DNA from: Chryseobacterium tructae | Lineage (GTDB): Bacteria > Bacteroidota > Bacteroidia > Flavobacteriales > Weeksellaceae | NCBI RefSeq assembly: GCF_030409875.1 | Contig: NZ_JAUFQR010000001.1 | Location: 1,860,001 to 1,924,000 of the forward strand | DNA length: 64,000 nucleotides | Direction: 5' to 3' | Shown: in pieces, positions 1 to 9,320 of the stretch | Layout: each line of letters begins with the position of its first letter | Position numbering within the stretch: the stretch's first letter is position 1 | Position numbers and translations under genes: made by a program | Notes under the pieces: generated by a model | Told to the model about the DNA's origin: nothing | Databases searched by the model: none | What the model saw: only the letters and a program-made list of their open reading frames with translations

Positions 1-214
1 TTGTATTGTCATAAATTTTAAATGCAGAAATTCCCAATGAAGAATTTTTGCTGAGATACCGTTCAAAACCTACTTCTACAGCACCGGATAACGGCGCGAT
101 TAAGTTTAATTTAATTTCATTATTTTTCTGATAAGGATTTACATCAGTTTCACTTTGAGCTTTAACAGAATAAAAAGCAAACAAAGTGATGAGTAAAAAA
201 ACCGTTTTTTTCAT
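1..214 (-). CDS. Outer-membrane/secreted protein, N-terminal part (gene runs off the window)
   Basis: Reading leftward from an ATG at 214, about 71 codons stay open to the window edge. The protein begins with a clear signal peptide (MKKTVFLLITLFAFYSVKAQ) followed by a segment with alternating polar and hydrophobic residues (E-I-K-L-N-L-I-A-P-L, then V-E-V-G-F-E-R-Y-L), typical of the first strands of a small outer-membrane beta-barrel. Only the N-terminus is visible, so the family is inferred. The gene is oriented like the AraC gene at 304-1491, 89 nt downstream of that gene's stop codon. Confidence 0.7.
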   Translation of the reverse strand, partial: MKKTVFLLITLFAFYSVKAQSETDVNPYQKNNEIKLNLIAPLSGAVEVGFERYLSKNSSLGISAFKIYDNT

Positions 215-303
215 AAAAAAGTTATTTGAATTATTGAAATGCAAAACTCAATTAATTCAAATTAGAACAGGTTTCAAAAGCTTAAAAATGGAGAAAATGG
301 TAC

Positions 304-1491
304 TTATTTGAGGGTGTTTTTATATTCATTGGGTGTCTGGCCAGTCACTTTTTTAAAGGCGTTATAAAAAGTTGTTTTTGAAGTAAATCCGGATTCTAAT
401 CCTATGGTCAGCAAAGTATAGTTTTCATATTCCGGATCTGATATCATTTCCTTCACAGCTTCCACACGATATTGGTTGATATAATGGGCAAAGTTGTCGC
501 CCGTTATTGTGTTTACAATTTGGGAAACATATCCAGGGCTTATTCCTAGTTTTTCAGCCACTTTTTCTCTGTTTAATGTACTGTCGGTATAAATATGCTG
601 ATCTCTGCAAAGAGCTTCCAGTTTTTGGAAATAAAGATTATCTGCCGTGATAGATTCTTTATATTCTTGTGGAGTGCTATTCTGTACAATTTGCAAATCC
701 ATATGCGAAATAACTGAATCTTGATTTAAAAGATTGTAGACAGCATCTTTGTTTTTGGCAAGCTTGTACTTGTAAATGCCTATATAGGCTGTCCAGTGCA
801 TGATAAATGTTGCCGCTAAAGCCAGCCCACTCATGGTAGAGGAAACGTCTATTCCTAAAAAGAAGCCAGCCATATACGTAATGAGCCAGGTAGATAATAA
901 TAAATAGAGAGTCGTTAATAAAGTAATTACCCATTTTTTCTCTTGTGGATCTTTTAAGTGTCTTATCATAAAATAAGAATAAAAAGGAGGAAACAGGATA
1001 ATGATAAAAGCAAATAAAAGCTGAATCAGTCTAAGTATATTGATGATGAAAATACCAAAACCTTCGATTTTATAGATTCCTAAAATATCATTAAGATGGT
1101 ATAAAATGGTAAAAGTAGAGGAGTAGGCAAACGGAATGTAATACAAATAGGTTCTTTGTTTGTTCTTTACAGTATCATCAATTCGGTTTATTATAAAAAG
1201 GAAGATGAAGACGGGTGGTAAAAATATCCACTCAATATAGTCCAGAAAACATAGCAAAGGATAGGATTTAAATGCGCCTTCAAGTTCAAAAACGTAATTC
1301 AATAAAACAAAGGAAAGTGCAAACAACAAGTAGGCTAAATATCTATTTGACTGACTATTGAAGAGGGAAGATTTTAAAATAACCAAGCCTAATATTAATC
1401 CCTGAAAAATCGCGATATTTAAAAGTGTAGTATAAATCAATTTTTTATAAGCTTGTTCTAAAGATTTTTTAAAGATAGCTCTTTCATGCAA
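304..1491 (-). CDS. Membrane-anchored AraC-family transcriptional regulator
   Basis: A 395-residue protein. Roughly residues 20-240 hold six or seven hydrophobic helices, and residues 300-395 form an AraC-type double helix-turn-helix ending in the usual second-helix signature (G-L-E-S-G-F-T-S-K-T-T-F-Y-N-A-F-K-K, then T-G-Q-T-P-N-E-Y). This multi-TM sensor plus HTH_18 layout is common in Bacteroidota. It probably senses an envelope signal and controls the adjacent outer-membrane gene at 1-214. The exact start is uncertain: the first 15 residues are polar and internal starts are possible. A decayed copy of its last codons and downstream region occurs at 9386-9515. Confidence 0.85.
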   Translation of the reverse strand: MHERAIFKKSLEQAYKKLIYTTLLNIAIFQGLILGLVILKSSLFNSQSNRYLAYLLFALSFVLLNYVFELEGAFKSYPLLCFLDYIEWIFLPPVFIFLFIINRIDDTVKNKQRTYLYYIPFAYSSTFTILYHLNDILGIYKIEGFGIFIINILRLIQLLFAFIIILFPPFYSYFMIRHLKDPQEKKWVITLLTTLYLLLSTWLITYMAGFFLGIDVSSTMSGLALAATFIMHWTAYIGIYKYKLAKNKDAVYNLLNQDSVISHMDLQIVQNSTPQEYKESITADNLYFQKLEALCRDQHIYTDSTLNREKVAEKLGISPGYVSQIVNTITGDNFAHYINQYRVEAVKEMISDPEYENYTLLTIGLESGFTSKTTFYNAFKKVTGQTPNEYKNTLK

Positions 1492-1915
1492 ATTGACACA
1501 ACAAATTTATAGCACAGCTGATGATTTCTTTTTTTAAATTGAGAAATAAGTTCAATTAAGATTATTTATTAAAAAAGAAATGGAAATAAGAACTGTGGAA
1601 ATTTAAAAAATAACCCCTTTTAAAATAAGCAGTACTGTTTTTGTTGTAGGTAGGACGTTATCCAAACTCTTTTTCCTGATATGGAAATCTTGTTAGCACT
1701 ATGTTTTGAAAATAAGCGATTTAAAATTGGTGTAGTTGGGGTAAATCGTCTTGCTTTTTTGCCTTAAGACAATACCATATTTAAATCGTACATTAAAGTA
1801 TATAGTCATCTGAAAATTCATTAATATTGTTTAAAATATTCAGAATGCACATTGCGTGTCTTTTTTTAAATTAACAGTAATTGTAAGATCTGATACTTAT
1901 ACCCAATCAAAAAAG
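1492..1915. other. Intergenic stretch without a recognised gene
   Basis: AT-rich spacer between the leftward AraC gene and the rightward hydrolase. It must hold the promoters of both. I see no convincing ORF, hairpin terminator or repeat. Confidence 0.5.
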
Positions 1916-2857
1916 ATGAAAGCTCTAATAATATCTTTATGTATTACTTTTTTTTCAACAACATTAGTTTTTTCGCAAACTTCTGAGAGAAAATTTGTAT
2001 CCGTTAACAATAAGCAAATTGCATATAAAACTTTTGGACTTGATGAAAGAAAAGCTAATGAACCCATAGTAATCTTTGAAAGCGGTCTCGGTTCAGGAGG
2101 TGGAGGCTATGGAAGTTTGCTTCCTTTCATACAAAAAAGTTTTGTAGGGATCGTTTATGACAGAAATGGAATTGGAGAGTCAGAAATCGATACCTCCATA
2201 AAGACAGATGAAGATGTTATCAAAAGACTTCATGATTTGTTAGTGGTTTTAAAAATAAATCCACCTTATCTATTAGTGGGACACTCTATAGGTGGCCCGT
2301 TTATCCGTCTGTATGCCTCAATGTATCCAAATGAAGTTTGTGGTCTGTTTTTTATAGATCCTACAGATTTTATGCTTACAAAAGATGAAGACAACAAAGT
2401 GAAAATAAATACATCAAGTTCTACAGGCTATAGGGAACTATTTATGATAAACCTTAAAAATATTATAAATGATCCCTCAATATCAGATGGTTTTCGAAAT
2501 GAGGCAAAGAGAGAGTTAAATGAAAGTTCACCGGAATTCTTTAAAAAATATAAATCCTTACAACCTCTTAAAGATATCCCTGTAACCGTAATGATTTCAT
2601 ACAACAAGCATATTGAACATTATGAAACAGAGATGAATGAAAACCTGAAATTAGGGATCAATTTAATCCCGTGGTGGAAAGAATTAGATGAATTGAGAAT
2701 AAACCATTATGCCGGAATGATAAAAAATAACAATAGTAGCCAGCTTATCTTGTTGCCGCGTTACAGTCATGGAATACACCAACAAGATCCCAAAATTGTA
2801 GCAGAAGCTTTGATTAGTACATACAAGAACTGTCTAACTTCCTTAAAAAACAAGTAG
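1916..2857 (+). CDS. Secreted alpha/beta hydrolase
   Basis: I chose the ATG at 1916 because it gives a standard signal peptide (MKALIISLCITFFSTTLVFSQ); a GTG at 1856 only adds a polar extension. The mature protein shows the alpha/beta-hydrolase fold: an oxyanion region (E-S-G-L-G-S-G-G-G-G), the nucleophile elbow G-H-S-I-G-G, a D in F-F-I-D-P-T-D and a late H in R-Y-S-H-G-I-H. It is probably an esterase or proline-iminopeptidase-like enzyme of the periplasm; the substrate cannot be read from sequence. It stands alone, followed by a hairpin repeat copy. Confidence 0.85.
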   Translation: MKALIISLCITFFSTTLVFSQTSERKFVSVNNKQIAYKTFGLDERKANEPIVIFESGLGSGGGGYGSLLPFIQKSFVGIVYDRNGIGESEIDTSIKTDEDVIKRLHDLLVVLKINPPYLLVGHSIGGPFIRLYASMYPNEVCGLFFIDPTDFMLTKDEDNKVKINTSSSTGYRELFMINLKNIINDPSISDGFRNEAKRELNESSPEFFKKYKSLQPLKDIPVTVMISYNKHIEHYETEMNENLKLGINLIPWWKELDELRINHYAGMIKNNNSSQLILLPRYSHGIHQQDPKIVAEALISTYKNCLTSLKNK

Positions 2858-2970
2858 AAAGAGTTCAATAAACGTTTTGAATCAGATGTAATGCTCTCAC
2901 TCATCAAAATGAGATAATTGTATTCTTTTAAGACTGTACTTTTTTTGAAATTATACTTTGCTGCTGCCAA

Positions 2971-3048
2971 GTCTTCCAACCTTGAGCTCGTAAATAAGAT
3001 CATCTCCTTTAAACTTGATCCAAAGTAAGGAGATTTTGGAGAGCAGGG
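2971..3048. repeat. Dispersed hairpin repeat, family R copy 1
   Basis: Degenerate copy of the family seen best at 7858, 8649, 9321 and 16969. The left part ends in CTTGAGCTCGTAAA and the right part reads TGATCCAAAGTAAGGAGATT then TTGGAGAGCAGGG. It is closest to copy 7 at 16969, with which it shares the TTGAGCTCGTAAA block and the right end. The rest of 2858-3241 shows no gene. Confidence 0.65.
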
Positions 3049-3241
3049 AAGCCTCGTAAAAGAAAACCTGAATTATTCCTAAACAGTTTAGTTACTGATA
3101 ATGGTCATCACCGCTATAAGTAGTCAAGTTATTAAATTGTTTAAAGAAAGCATTATATAAAATGAAAAAGATGCTTTTCTAATAACAGCAGATGCAAAAT
3201 AAACATCTATGGATTTGTTTATAGATTTTGCTAAACTTTTA

Positions 3242-4198
3242 TCAATTATTTTGTCTCTTATCTCTCTGCAGTTCTTTTTCAATTTCATTAATTTCAGCTA
3301 AAGGGACAAGATAAGTATCACTTATATATTTTAGAATACTTTTACTTGTTTTATGATTCAATTTTCTAATAAAAAGATGATTGCTGGATTTTAAGATTTT
3401 AATGAAATTATCAGCATATAGCTCTTTATTAAAAATTGTTTTTTCGATAATTGCTCTTTTATCATCATTCACAATAATATCATTAAATGTTGTATTGAGA
3501 AGAACAGTCTGGAAAAATGATTCAGCTGGTAAAAGGGTATGAAGGTAATAGTCTTCAAAGTCCATTACCCTTTTATTATTGGTCAAAAAGAAACAGGTAT
3601 CTCTTGTAAGAATCAGCCATTTCCCGCCAATATAAGGGATAACCCCTTTCATAAATTCTCTTTTATAAATTAATGAAGAGATTTTATGAGTCAGCTCTGT
3701 AAAATGATTTTGTATTCGTTGAAGGGTGTCAGGCCTGTAAAATTTCTGGTCATAATAAAAAAGATAATTTTTGCCATTATTAACTGTCAGAAAATTACGG
3801 ATAATATTTTGTGATTTCAAGGGATAATCTTCACCGCTTAAATTGATGAAATAATCCCACTCATGGCTTGCATTCAACAGGTATTCCATTGCATTGAGTT
3901 CAGCCTGGATCATACTAAAGCCTCCAGCCACAATATTCATACTTTCCAAAATATATACATTAGGAAAATGTACCAGGTATAGTTGTATTTCTTCGGTGAG
4001 TTCTGCCGTAGCTTTTCTGTCAATATGGATAAGGTAGAATTGATCCCTTGTATAAATCTTCTGGAACATTGCTTTAAATACATCAGACCTATGATGTATC
4101 ATAATAAAATAGGCAATTCTAACTTGCGGAGTTGCAGATTGTTCTAATGCCTGTAAATGAGGATGAGTTATGGGGAGTGACGTTTGCAAAGGATTCAA
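3242..4198 (-). CDS. Beta-1,6-N-acetylglucosaminyltransferase-like protein (GT14, Branch family)
   Basis: A 318-residue soluble protein without signal peptide. Family marks: R-I-A-Y-F-I-M-I-H-H near residue 30, H-I-D-R-K-A near 60, and I-N-L-S-G-E-D-Y-P-L near 117-126, the conserved core of core-2/I-branching enzymes. Bacterial members transfer a sugar, often xylose or GlcNAc, onto a glycan or lipid-linked acceptor in the cytoplasm. No glycan cluster surrounds it, so its target is unknown. Monocistronic; a weakly AT-rich leader lies upstream at 4199-4280. Confidence 0.85.
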   Translation of the reverse strand: MNPLQTSLPITHPHLQALEQSATPQVRIAYFIMIHHRSDVFKAMFQKIYTRDQFYLIHIDRKATAELTEEIQLYLVHFPNVYILESMNIVAGGFSMIQAELNAMEYLLNASHEWDYFINLSGEDYPLKSQNIIRNFLTVNNGKNYLFYYDQKFYRPDTLQRIQNHFTELTHKISSLIYKREFMKGVIPYIGGKWLILTRDTCFFLTNNKRVMDFEDYYLHTLLPAESFFQTVLLNTTFNDIIVNDDKRAIIEKTIFNKELYADNFIKILKSSNHLFIRKLNHKTSKSILKYISDTYLVPLAEINEIEKELQRDKRQNN

Positions 4199-4286
4199 TT
4201 TTAAAAATCATCCGCGTGGGCAAACAATTCAGTTATGGGTGTAAGCTACGAATATATTTTTGATAATCAATTGATTAAATTAATTA

Positions 4287-4313
4287 TTGCTCAGCTATTT
4301 TGTTGTACATTTG
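4287..4313 (+). promoter_or_regulatory. Promoter and long leader of the cold-shock helicase
   Basis: TTG at 4287-4289 and TACATTTG at 4306-4313 fit the Bacteroidota -33 and -7 elements. Transcription would start near 4320, leaving a leader of about 300 nt before the helicase ATG. Long leaders are typical of cold-shock genes, where they act as RNA thermosensors. The promoter match is seen; the thermosensor role is inferred. Confidence 0.5.
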
Positions 4314-4526
4314 CAGAACATTTATAAAACAGGTTTCTGCCTTTGCCATTCTGTAATAGTTTAAAATCACAATTTTTTCTTTCAGTCTCTGCTTTTTCAG
4401 CTACCCAATTATCAATCGGGGTTCAAATGTGAAAACGATATACAGGTCTTTTCATCCTAGAATGGTACGCTATTGCAACTCATGAATATTACATAATAAT
4501 GTATCGGAAGTGAAGCAAGTAAAATA

Positions 4527-4700
4527 ATGAATAGAAAAAATTTCTTTGTTCATCCTAATAATACACCCATTCAAATTCCAGAAAGTGAATTTGCTTACAA
4601 AATATCGGAACCCGAAAATTATGATGAGTTTCAAAAATTTAAATTTAATCAATCCGATTATCCGTGCTGTTACAGAAGCAGGGTATTCAAAGCCTACTGA
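4527..4700 (+). other. Possible upstream ORF overlapping the helicase start
   Basis: A 57-codon ORF in another frame starts 97 nt before the helicase ATG and ends inside the helicase gene. Its first 35 codons have plausible composition and include P-N-N-T-P-I-Q-I-P-E-S. It could be a leader peptide that tunes helicase translation, or chance. No family recognised. Confidence 0.25.
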
Positions 4701-5742
4701 AATACAGTGTAATGCGATACCTCATGTTCTTGCCGGAAAGGATATTATTGGATGTGCTCAGACAGGTACGGGAAAAACAGCAGCATTTGCAATGCCTATC
4801 CTGCAGCTTCTAAAAAAATATACTCCTGAACATAAAGAGATAAGAACATTAATACTTACTCCAACCCGCGAATTGGCGATACAGATTGAAGAGAACTTTG
4901 CTGTTTACAGCAAATATTTGCCTTTATCACAACTCTCTGTTTTTGGAGGAGTTCCGGTAGGTAATCAGCTGGCTGCTCTTAGAAAAAGAGTAGATATTCT
5001 GGTGGCTACACCGGGTAGATTGTTGGATTTGGTCAATCAAAGACATATTGATCTTTCTAAAATAGAAATATTTGTTTTGGATGAAGCAGACAGAATGCTT
5101 GATATGGGGTTTATCAATGATGTAAAAAAAGTTTTGAGACTCATTCCTCAGAAAAGACAGACATTGTTTTTTTCAGCTACAATGCCCGCAACGATAAGGA
5201 AATTTGCAGAAACCATTCTGAATAAACCTGTAGAGGTTACTGTTTCTCCGGTGTCTTCAACGGCACAAACGGTGAAGCAATCTGTTTATTTTGTTGAAAA
5301 AAGGGATAAAACAGGTTTACTGATTGATTTGTTGCAAGACGAAAACATGAGACGTTCATTAGTTTTTACCCGTACTAAACATGCAGCCAATAAGCTGGTT
5401 CAGCAATTGGAAGGGGTAGGGATTTTTGCCGCAGCAATTCATGGGAATAAATCTCAGACAGCACGACAGAATGCACTTGATGATTTTAAGAGCAGTAAGA
5501 TTAAAGTATTGGTCGCTACAGATATTGCAGCCAGAGGAATTGATATTGATGATCTTCCGCATGTAGTAAACTATGAGCTTCCCAATATTCCGGAAACTTA
5601 TGTTCACAGGATTGGAAGAACCGGAAGGGCAGGAACGGAAGGTACCGCCATTTCATTTTGCGATGCCGATGAGCGTTTAGATCTTAAGAATATTCAAAAA
5701 CTGATTGGCTTCACAATGCCGGTCAGATCATTTTACAAATAA
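4624..5742 (+). CDS. rhlE: DEAD-box ATP-dependent RNA helicase (RhlE-like)
   Basis: Starting at the second of two adjacent ATGs (M-S-F-K-N-L-N, the usual RhlE opening) gives 372 residues. All core motifs are present in order: Q motif (G-Y-S-K-P-T-E-I-Q), I (A-Q-T-G-T-G-K-T), Ia (P-T-R-E-L-A), Ib (T-P-G-R), II (D-E-A-D), III (S-A-T), V (A-T-D-I-A-A-R-G-I-D) and VI (H-R-I-G-R-T-G-R). It lacks the long basic C-terminal tail of many relatives. It unwinds structured RNA, probably during ribosome assembly or cold adaptation. The cold-shock gene 49 nt downstream and the long leader support a cold-shock operon. Confidence 0.93.
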   Translation: MSFKNLNLINPIIRAVTEAGYSKPTEIQCNAIPHVLAGKDIIGCAQTGTGKTAAFAMPILQLLKKYTPEHKEIRTLILTPTRELAIQIEENFAVYSKYLPLSQLSVFGGVPVGNQLAALRKRVDILVATPGRLLDLVNQRHIDLSKIEIFVLDEADRMLDMGFINDVKKVLRLIPQKRQTLFFSATMPATIRKFAETILNKPVEVTVSPVSSTAQTVKQSVYFVEKRDKTGLLIDLLQDENMRRSLVFTRTKHAANKLVQQLEGVGIFAAAIHGNKSQTARQNALDDFKSSKIKVLVATDIAARGIDIDDLPHVVNYELPNIPETYVHRIGRTGRAGTEGTAISFCDADERLDLKNIQKLIGFTMPVRSFYK

Positions 5743-5791
5743 AATCTGTAGAGTTTACAGAAAATAATATATAATTTTAATACTCATTACA

Positions 5792-5986
5792 ATGCAACAA
5801 GGCACAGTAAAATTTTTCAATGAAGCAAAAGGCTTCGGATTTATTTCTCCTTCAGACGGGAGTAAGGATATATTTGTACATTCATCAGGGTTAGCCACAA
5901 GAGAAATCCGTGAAAATGATAAAGTCGTTTTCGATGTACAGAAGAGTGATAAAGGTTTAAATGCTATTAATGTAAAACTGGCATAA
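5792..5986 (+). CDS. csp: CspA-family cold-shock protein
   Basis: A 64-residue single OB-fold protein. RNP1 (K-G-F-G-F-I) and RNP2 (D-I-F-V-H-S) are intact. Binds single-stranded RNA/DNA as an RNA chaperone and antiterminator. It lies 49 nt after the helicase in the same direction and is followed by a terminator at 6153, so the two likely form one transcript. Confidence 0.96.
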   Translation: MQQGTVKFFNEAKGFGFISPSDGSKDIFVHSSGLATREIRENDKVVFDVQKSDKGLNAINVKLA

Positions 5987-6152
5987 GTTACCCTTTAATA
6001 TCATCTGTTTGAAATAATATTATTTTCAATTTCAGTATCATATTTTTATATTTTTATCAATTCAAAGTCCAAGAACCTTTGGTTTCCGGACATATTGTTT
6101 GAAAGAACATGGATGCAAATTAGATTACTTTTTATTTTCATTATGTTCATTG

Positions 6153-6182
6153 GCCTCTCACACGTTATGTGAGAGGCTTTTT
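6153..6182 (+). terminator. Rho-independent terminator after csp
   Basis: Perfect 9-bp stem GCCTCTCAC / GTGAGAGGC with a 7-nt loop, followed by TTTTT. Confidence 0.9.
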
Positions 6183-6227
6183 AGGAAAAGAATACGAGCC
6201 AGCTTACTATAAAAACAAGAGAATAGA

Positions 6228-6686
6228 ATGATTATCATCAACAATTTTATTGAATATAAAGCTTTGGAAGGCCAACTGGTTGGGTTTTCTGACTGGCACA
6301 CCATAGACCAAAAGCAAATCAACAAATTTGCTGAAGCTACTTTAGATGATCAGTGGATTCATATTAATAAGGAAAGGGCTGAAAAAGAAAGCCCCTTTCA
6401 ATCTACCATTGCTCATGGCTATTTACTATTATCATTAATTCCTTATCTCTGGAAACAAATTGCCGATGTAAGAAACGTAAAAATGGAAATCAATTATGGG
6501 ATTGAGAACCTCAAATTTGGTCAGGCTGTAACGGTAGACAGCGATGTAAAACTTCAAGCAACCATAAAATCGGTTACTGACCTCAGAGGAACCGTAAAAG
6601 TAGTGGTTGAAGCAAAGCTTTTGATAAAAAATCAGGGTAAACCTGCTTATACAGGAGATGTAATCTTTCTATATCATTTTTTGTAA
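6228..6686 (+). CDS. MaoC-like (R)-specific enoyl-CoA hydratase / dehydratase
   Basis: A 152-residue hot-dog-fold protein. The hydratase-2 signature is visible: A-T-L-D-D-Q-W-I-H-I-N, giving the catalytic Asp40/His45 pair, and downstream A-H-G-Y-L-L-L-S-L. Members hydrate trans-2-enoyl-CoA to (R)-3-hydroxyacyl-CoA, or are NodN-like relatives. Cytosolic. It stands alone between the csp terminator and a secreted hydrolase, so its metabolic partner is not evident. Confidence 0.88.
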   Translation: MIIINNFIEYKALEGQLVGFSDWHTIDQKQINKFAEATLDDQWIHINKERAEKESPFQSTIAHGYLLLSLIPYLWKQIADVRNVKMEINYGIENLKFGQAVTVDSDVKLQATIKSVTDLRGTVKVVVEAKLLIKNQGKPAYTGDVIFLYHFL

Positions 6687-6918
6687 GCAAAAAAACAATG
6701 GTTTTTGACAATGAGTTGTATGCTTATTGGTGGATATATAACAATTGAGAAGAAAATTTCTACCGAAAAAAACTTCGCCAACTTTAAACTGTTAAAATAA
6801 GAATAATACCTTTAAATTTGCTTCGAAGCCAGGAGATTCCGGAACGCAAGAGTGTCCTTTTTATGAATCAAATATTTTTTTGAGAACAGCGTTATAATCA
6901 ATAATAAACTATTTAATT

Positions 6919-7833
6919 ATGAAGATCAGATACTTTACCCTTCTACTGGGAATGTTTTGTGCTCCCCTTTTTGGACAGACTCCTGAAAAGATCACTTTTA
7001 AAGATACCCAGAACCATTATTTGAAATTGGTTCCGAAGGATAAAGCTGAAGGGATACTTGTTATTTTACCCGGAGGAGGTGAAAATGGCGAAAAAGTAAT
7101 GAATCAGATTAATCTGGATGATCTGGCATTGGAAAAAAATCTCATCGTATTACTTCCAACCTGGGAAGATGGGGATTTTGGATTTCATACAGAGCAGAAG
7201 TTTTTAGACAGGATTGTAAAAGATACAGTGGAAAAGCATAAAATTTCCAAAGATAAAATATCAATTGGAGGACTTTCCGGCGGTGGAATGCTGGCGGTTA
7301 CCTATGCTGAAAGAGCAATCAGGGATAAAAACACTTACTTTACACCCAATTCTGTATTTGCTCTTGATCTGCCCTTAGATTACGAGAATATGTACTACAG
7401 ATTGCAGAGAGAGATCGAAAGAAACTACTCTGATATTGGAACTAATGAAGCTAAGTTCTTAACTGCCGAAATGGTTGCTGCCATCGGTACACCGGATAAA
7501 AACAGAGTCAATTATCTAAGAGAATCTATGTTTTCTTATCGTGAAAAAGATGGTGGCAATGCAAAATATCTTCTGAATATTCCTGTTCTGATTTATACAG
7601 AACCGGGGATTATATGGCAGATGGAAAACAGAGGAAGGGATATTTACGACCTTAATGTGGCAGATATTACAGCGATGATTAATCTATTGCGACTAAAAGG
7701 CCACAAAAACGCTGATCTTGTCATCACCAATGATCGTGGAATTCGTCCGGATGGTACAAGACATCCTCATTCCTGGAGCATCATGGATTCTAAAGAGTGT
7801 TTAAACTGGATATTAAAACATATGAAGGCATAA
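6919..7833 (+). CDS. Secreted alpha/beta-hydrolase-like protein
   Basis: A 304-residue protein with signal peptide (MKIRYFTLLLGMFCAPLFGQ). Features: an oxyanion stretch I-L-P-G-G-G-E-N-G and an elbow-like G-G-L-S-G-G-G-M near residue 118, then the conserved late motif R-H-P-H-S-W-S-I. This resembles poly(3-hydroxybutyrate) depolymerase/feruloyl-esterase-like folds, but the exact family is uncertain. Monocistronic; the 3' side carries repeat family R. Confidence 0.75.
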   Translation: MKIRYFTLLLGMFCAPLFGQTPEKITFKDTQNHYLKLVPKDKAEGILVILPGGGENGEKVMNQINLDDLALEKNLIVLLPTWEDGDFGFHTEQKFLDRIVKDTVEKHKISKDKISIGGLSGGGMLAVTYAERAIRDKNTYFTPNSVFALDLPLDYENMYYRLQREIERNYSDIGTNEAKFLTAEMVAAIGTPDKNRVNYLRESMFSYREKDGGNAKYLLNIPVLIYTEPGIIWQMENRGRDIYDLNVADITAMINLLRLKGHKNADLVITNDRGIRPDGTRHPHSWSIMDSKECLNWILKHMKA

Positions 7834-7857
7834 AGTTGTCACAGCTCCACTGCACAA

Positions 7858-7934
7858 AGTCTCCTGACTTTGAGCCATGCAATTAAACATATTTTGTAAA
7901 ACACGCTCCAAAGTCAGGAGGCTTCGCAGAGCGG
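7858..7934. repeat. Dispersed hairpin repeat, family R copy 2
   Basis: Nearly intact copy. CTCCTGACTTTGAG and CTCCAAAGTCAGGAG are inverted repeats that would form a long hairpin around a spacer of about 30 nt, followed by GGCTTCGCAGAGCGGGG. The same unit recurs at 8649 and 9321. The rest of 7834-8148 shows no gene. Confidence 0.8.
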
Positions 7935-8148
7935 GGTGAAAGAAGTTATAAGAAGGAATAAATAGTTACAATAGTTTTGAGGTTTAATTGCCTACAATTA
8001 GCAGGTACGGTAATGATATACTTTTTTTGTTTCAACGTTAAATTTTGCAATAGTTTGAATGTCATAACAAAAATGATAATTTAGTCTTAGATAAATATCT
8101 TATAAGACTAATGCATTCAATCATTAAAAAATAACTAAACAAAATAAT

Positions 8149-8631
8149 ATGAACAAAATAATATTGATTCGATTCTTCTTATTGGCAATATGCTTTGTAT
8201 CAGGGGCTAGATACCATTCACAATCCAAAACTTATGAACCCGTTTCAAAGGAACTTTATAATACGATTATAAAGAAAGATAGTCTTCTTTTCAGTGCAGC
8301 CAATGCAGGAGATATTAGTACGCTTAAAACTTTTTTTACTAAAGATCTTGAATTCTTTCACGATGTCGGAGGTTTAGCAGGATATGATGAGACCATTGAT
8401 AATTTTGAAAGAGTAGCCAAAAATTATGGATACACCAGAAGGATTCTTGTTCCTAAGAGTGTTGAAGTATACCCAATAAAAGAGTATGGAGCAATACAAA
8501 CAGGTCTTCATCAGTTTTGCCGTCTGGAAAATAAAAAATTAATTAATTGTGGAACTTTCAAATTTGTACATATTTGGAAACAAACTCCTGATGGCTGGAA
8601 AATTTCGAGAGTAATCAGTTATGGACATTAG
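8149..8631 (+). CDS. Secreted SnoaL/NTF2-like protein (DUF4440)
   Basis: A 160-residue protein with an N-terminal signal peptide (hydrophobic to about residue 23). The mature part has the NTF2-like cone pattern: a D-S-L-L-F-S-A-A-N-A-G-D helix, F-F-T-K-D-L-E-F-F-H-D-V-G-G, and the C-terminal strand F-V-H-I-W-K-Q-T-P-D-G-W-K-I-S-R-V-I-S-Y. DUF4440 proteins bind small ligands or act as non-catalytic partners. Function here unknown. Flanked by repeat copies on both sides. Confidence 0.85.
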   Translation: MNKIILIRFFLLAICFVSGARYHSQSKTYEPVSKELYNTIIKKDSLLFSAANAGDISTLKTFFTKDLEFFHDVGGLAGYDETIDNFERVAKNYGYTRRILVPKSVEVYPIKEYGAIQTGLHQFCRLENKKLINCGTFKFVHIWKQTPDGWKISRVISYGH

Positions 8632-8648
8632 TATACCCACTGCGTAAA

Positions 8649-8722
8649 GTCTCGACTTTGAGCCATGCAATTAAAAATATTTTGGGAAACATACTCCAAA
8701 GTCATGAGACTTCGGAGAGCGG
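8649..8722. repeat. Dispersed hairpin repeat, family R copy 3
   Basis: Shares with copy 4 (9321) the block TTTGAGCCATGCAATTAAAA and the right arm ATACTCCAAAGTCATGAG, then ACTTCGGAGAGCGG. The near identity to copy 4, about 670 nt away, suggests recent local duplication. A shorter related piece, AGACTTTCCGCAGAAGGCTT, follows at about 8743. Confidence 0.8.
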
Positions 8723-8876
8723 ACTTTAGGTATTGATAAGGCAAGACTTTCCGCAGAAGGCTTCGGCAGCAAAAACCTAATGACAGATAATATTTCTGAA
8801 CAAGGGAAGGCGAAAAGGCGTAGAGTGGAGCTAGTGAAAAAATAATGATAAATACTATAATAATAAAGATAACATT

Positions 8877-9239
8877 ATGAAAAGCATTCTTTTTTTAATT
8901 TTTCCTGCTATTATGTGTAATTGCCAAACAAATAATATTAAGATCAGTTCAAAGCCAATTAATATTACAAGAAAAATAATTTCTGTTAAACAAGATAAAA
9001 CGGTAAGCGTCCTAATAGCTGATAATAAAGATGTCATAGAAATATTCAAACCGAATACCAATGATGTTTGTACTAAAATTGAATTAGGGAAAAAACATTC
9101 TTTTAAAGCAATATGTGTAAGTTGCTTAATACAGCAAGGTGTTGACTCTCCCAAAATATATATATTAAATGATTCGACCATAATAAAGTATAACAATTAT
9201 TATACAGCAGAGGAGGCTCAAAATATTTGTATTAAATAA
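8877..9239 (+). CDS. Small secreted protein of unknown function
   Basis: A 120-residue protein with a short hydrophobic N-terminus (MKSILFLIFPAIMCNC), a probable signal peptide or lipoprotein signal. Four further cysteines follow, including C-V-S-C near residue 81. I recognise no family. It sits between repeat copies 3 and 4. Confidence 0.65.
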   Translation: MKSILFLIFPAIMCNCQTNNIKISSKPINITRKIISVKQDKTVSVLIADNKDVIEIFKPNTNDVCTKIELGKKHSFKAICVSCLIQQGVDSPKIYILNDSTIIKYNNYYTAEEAQNICIK

Positions 9240-9320
9240 TTTTTTACGAATATTGTCTATTGCATAAAGTTTCCAGACTTTCAGCAGAAGGCTTCGGTAG
9301 CAAAAATCGCCCGCTGGGCA

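Noticed and set aside
2767..3003. 78-codon leftward ORF
   Set aside because: Overlaps the 3' end of the secreted hydrolase in antisense and runs through repeat copy 1; no start signal or family.
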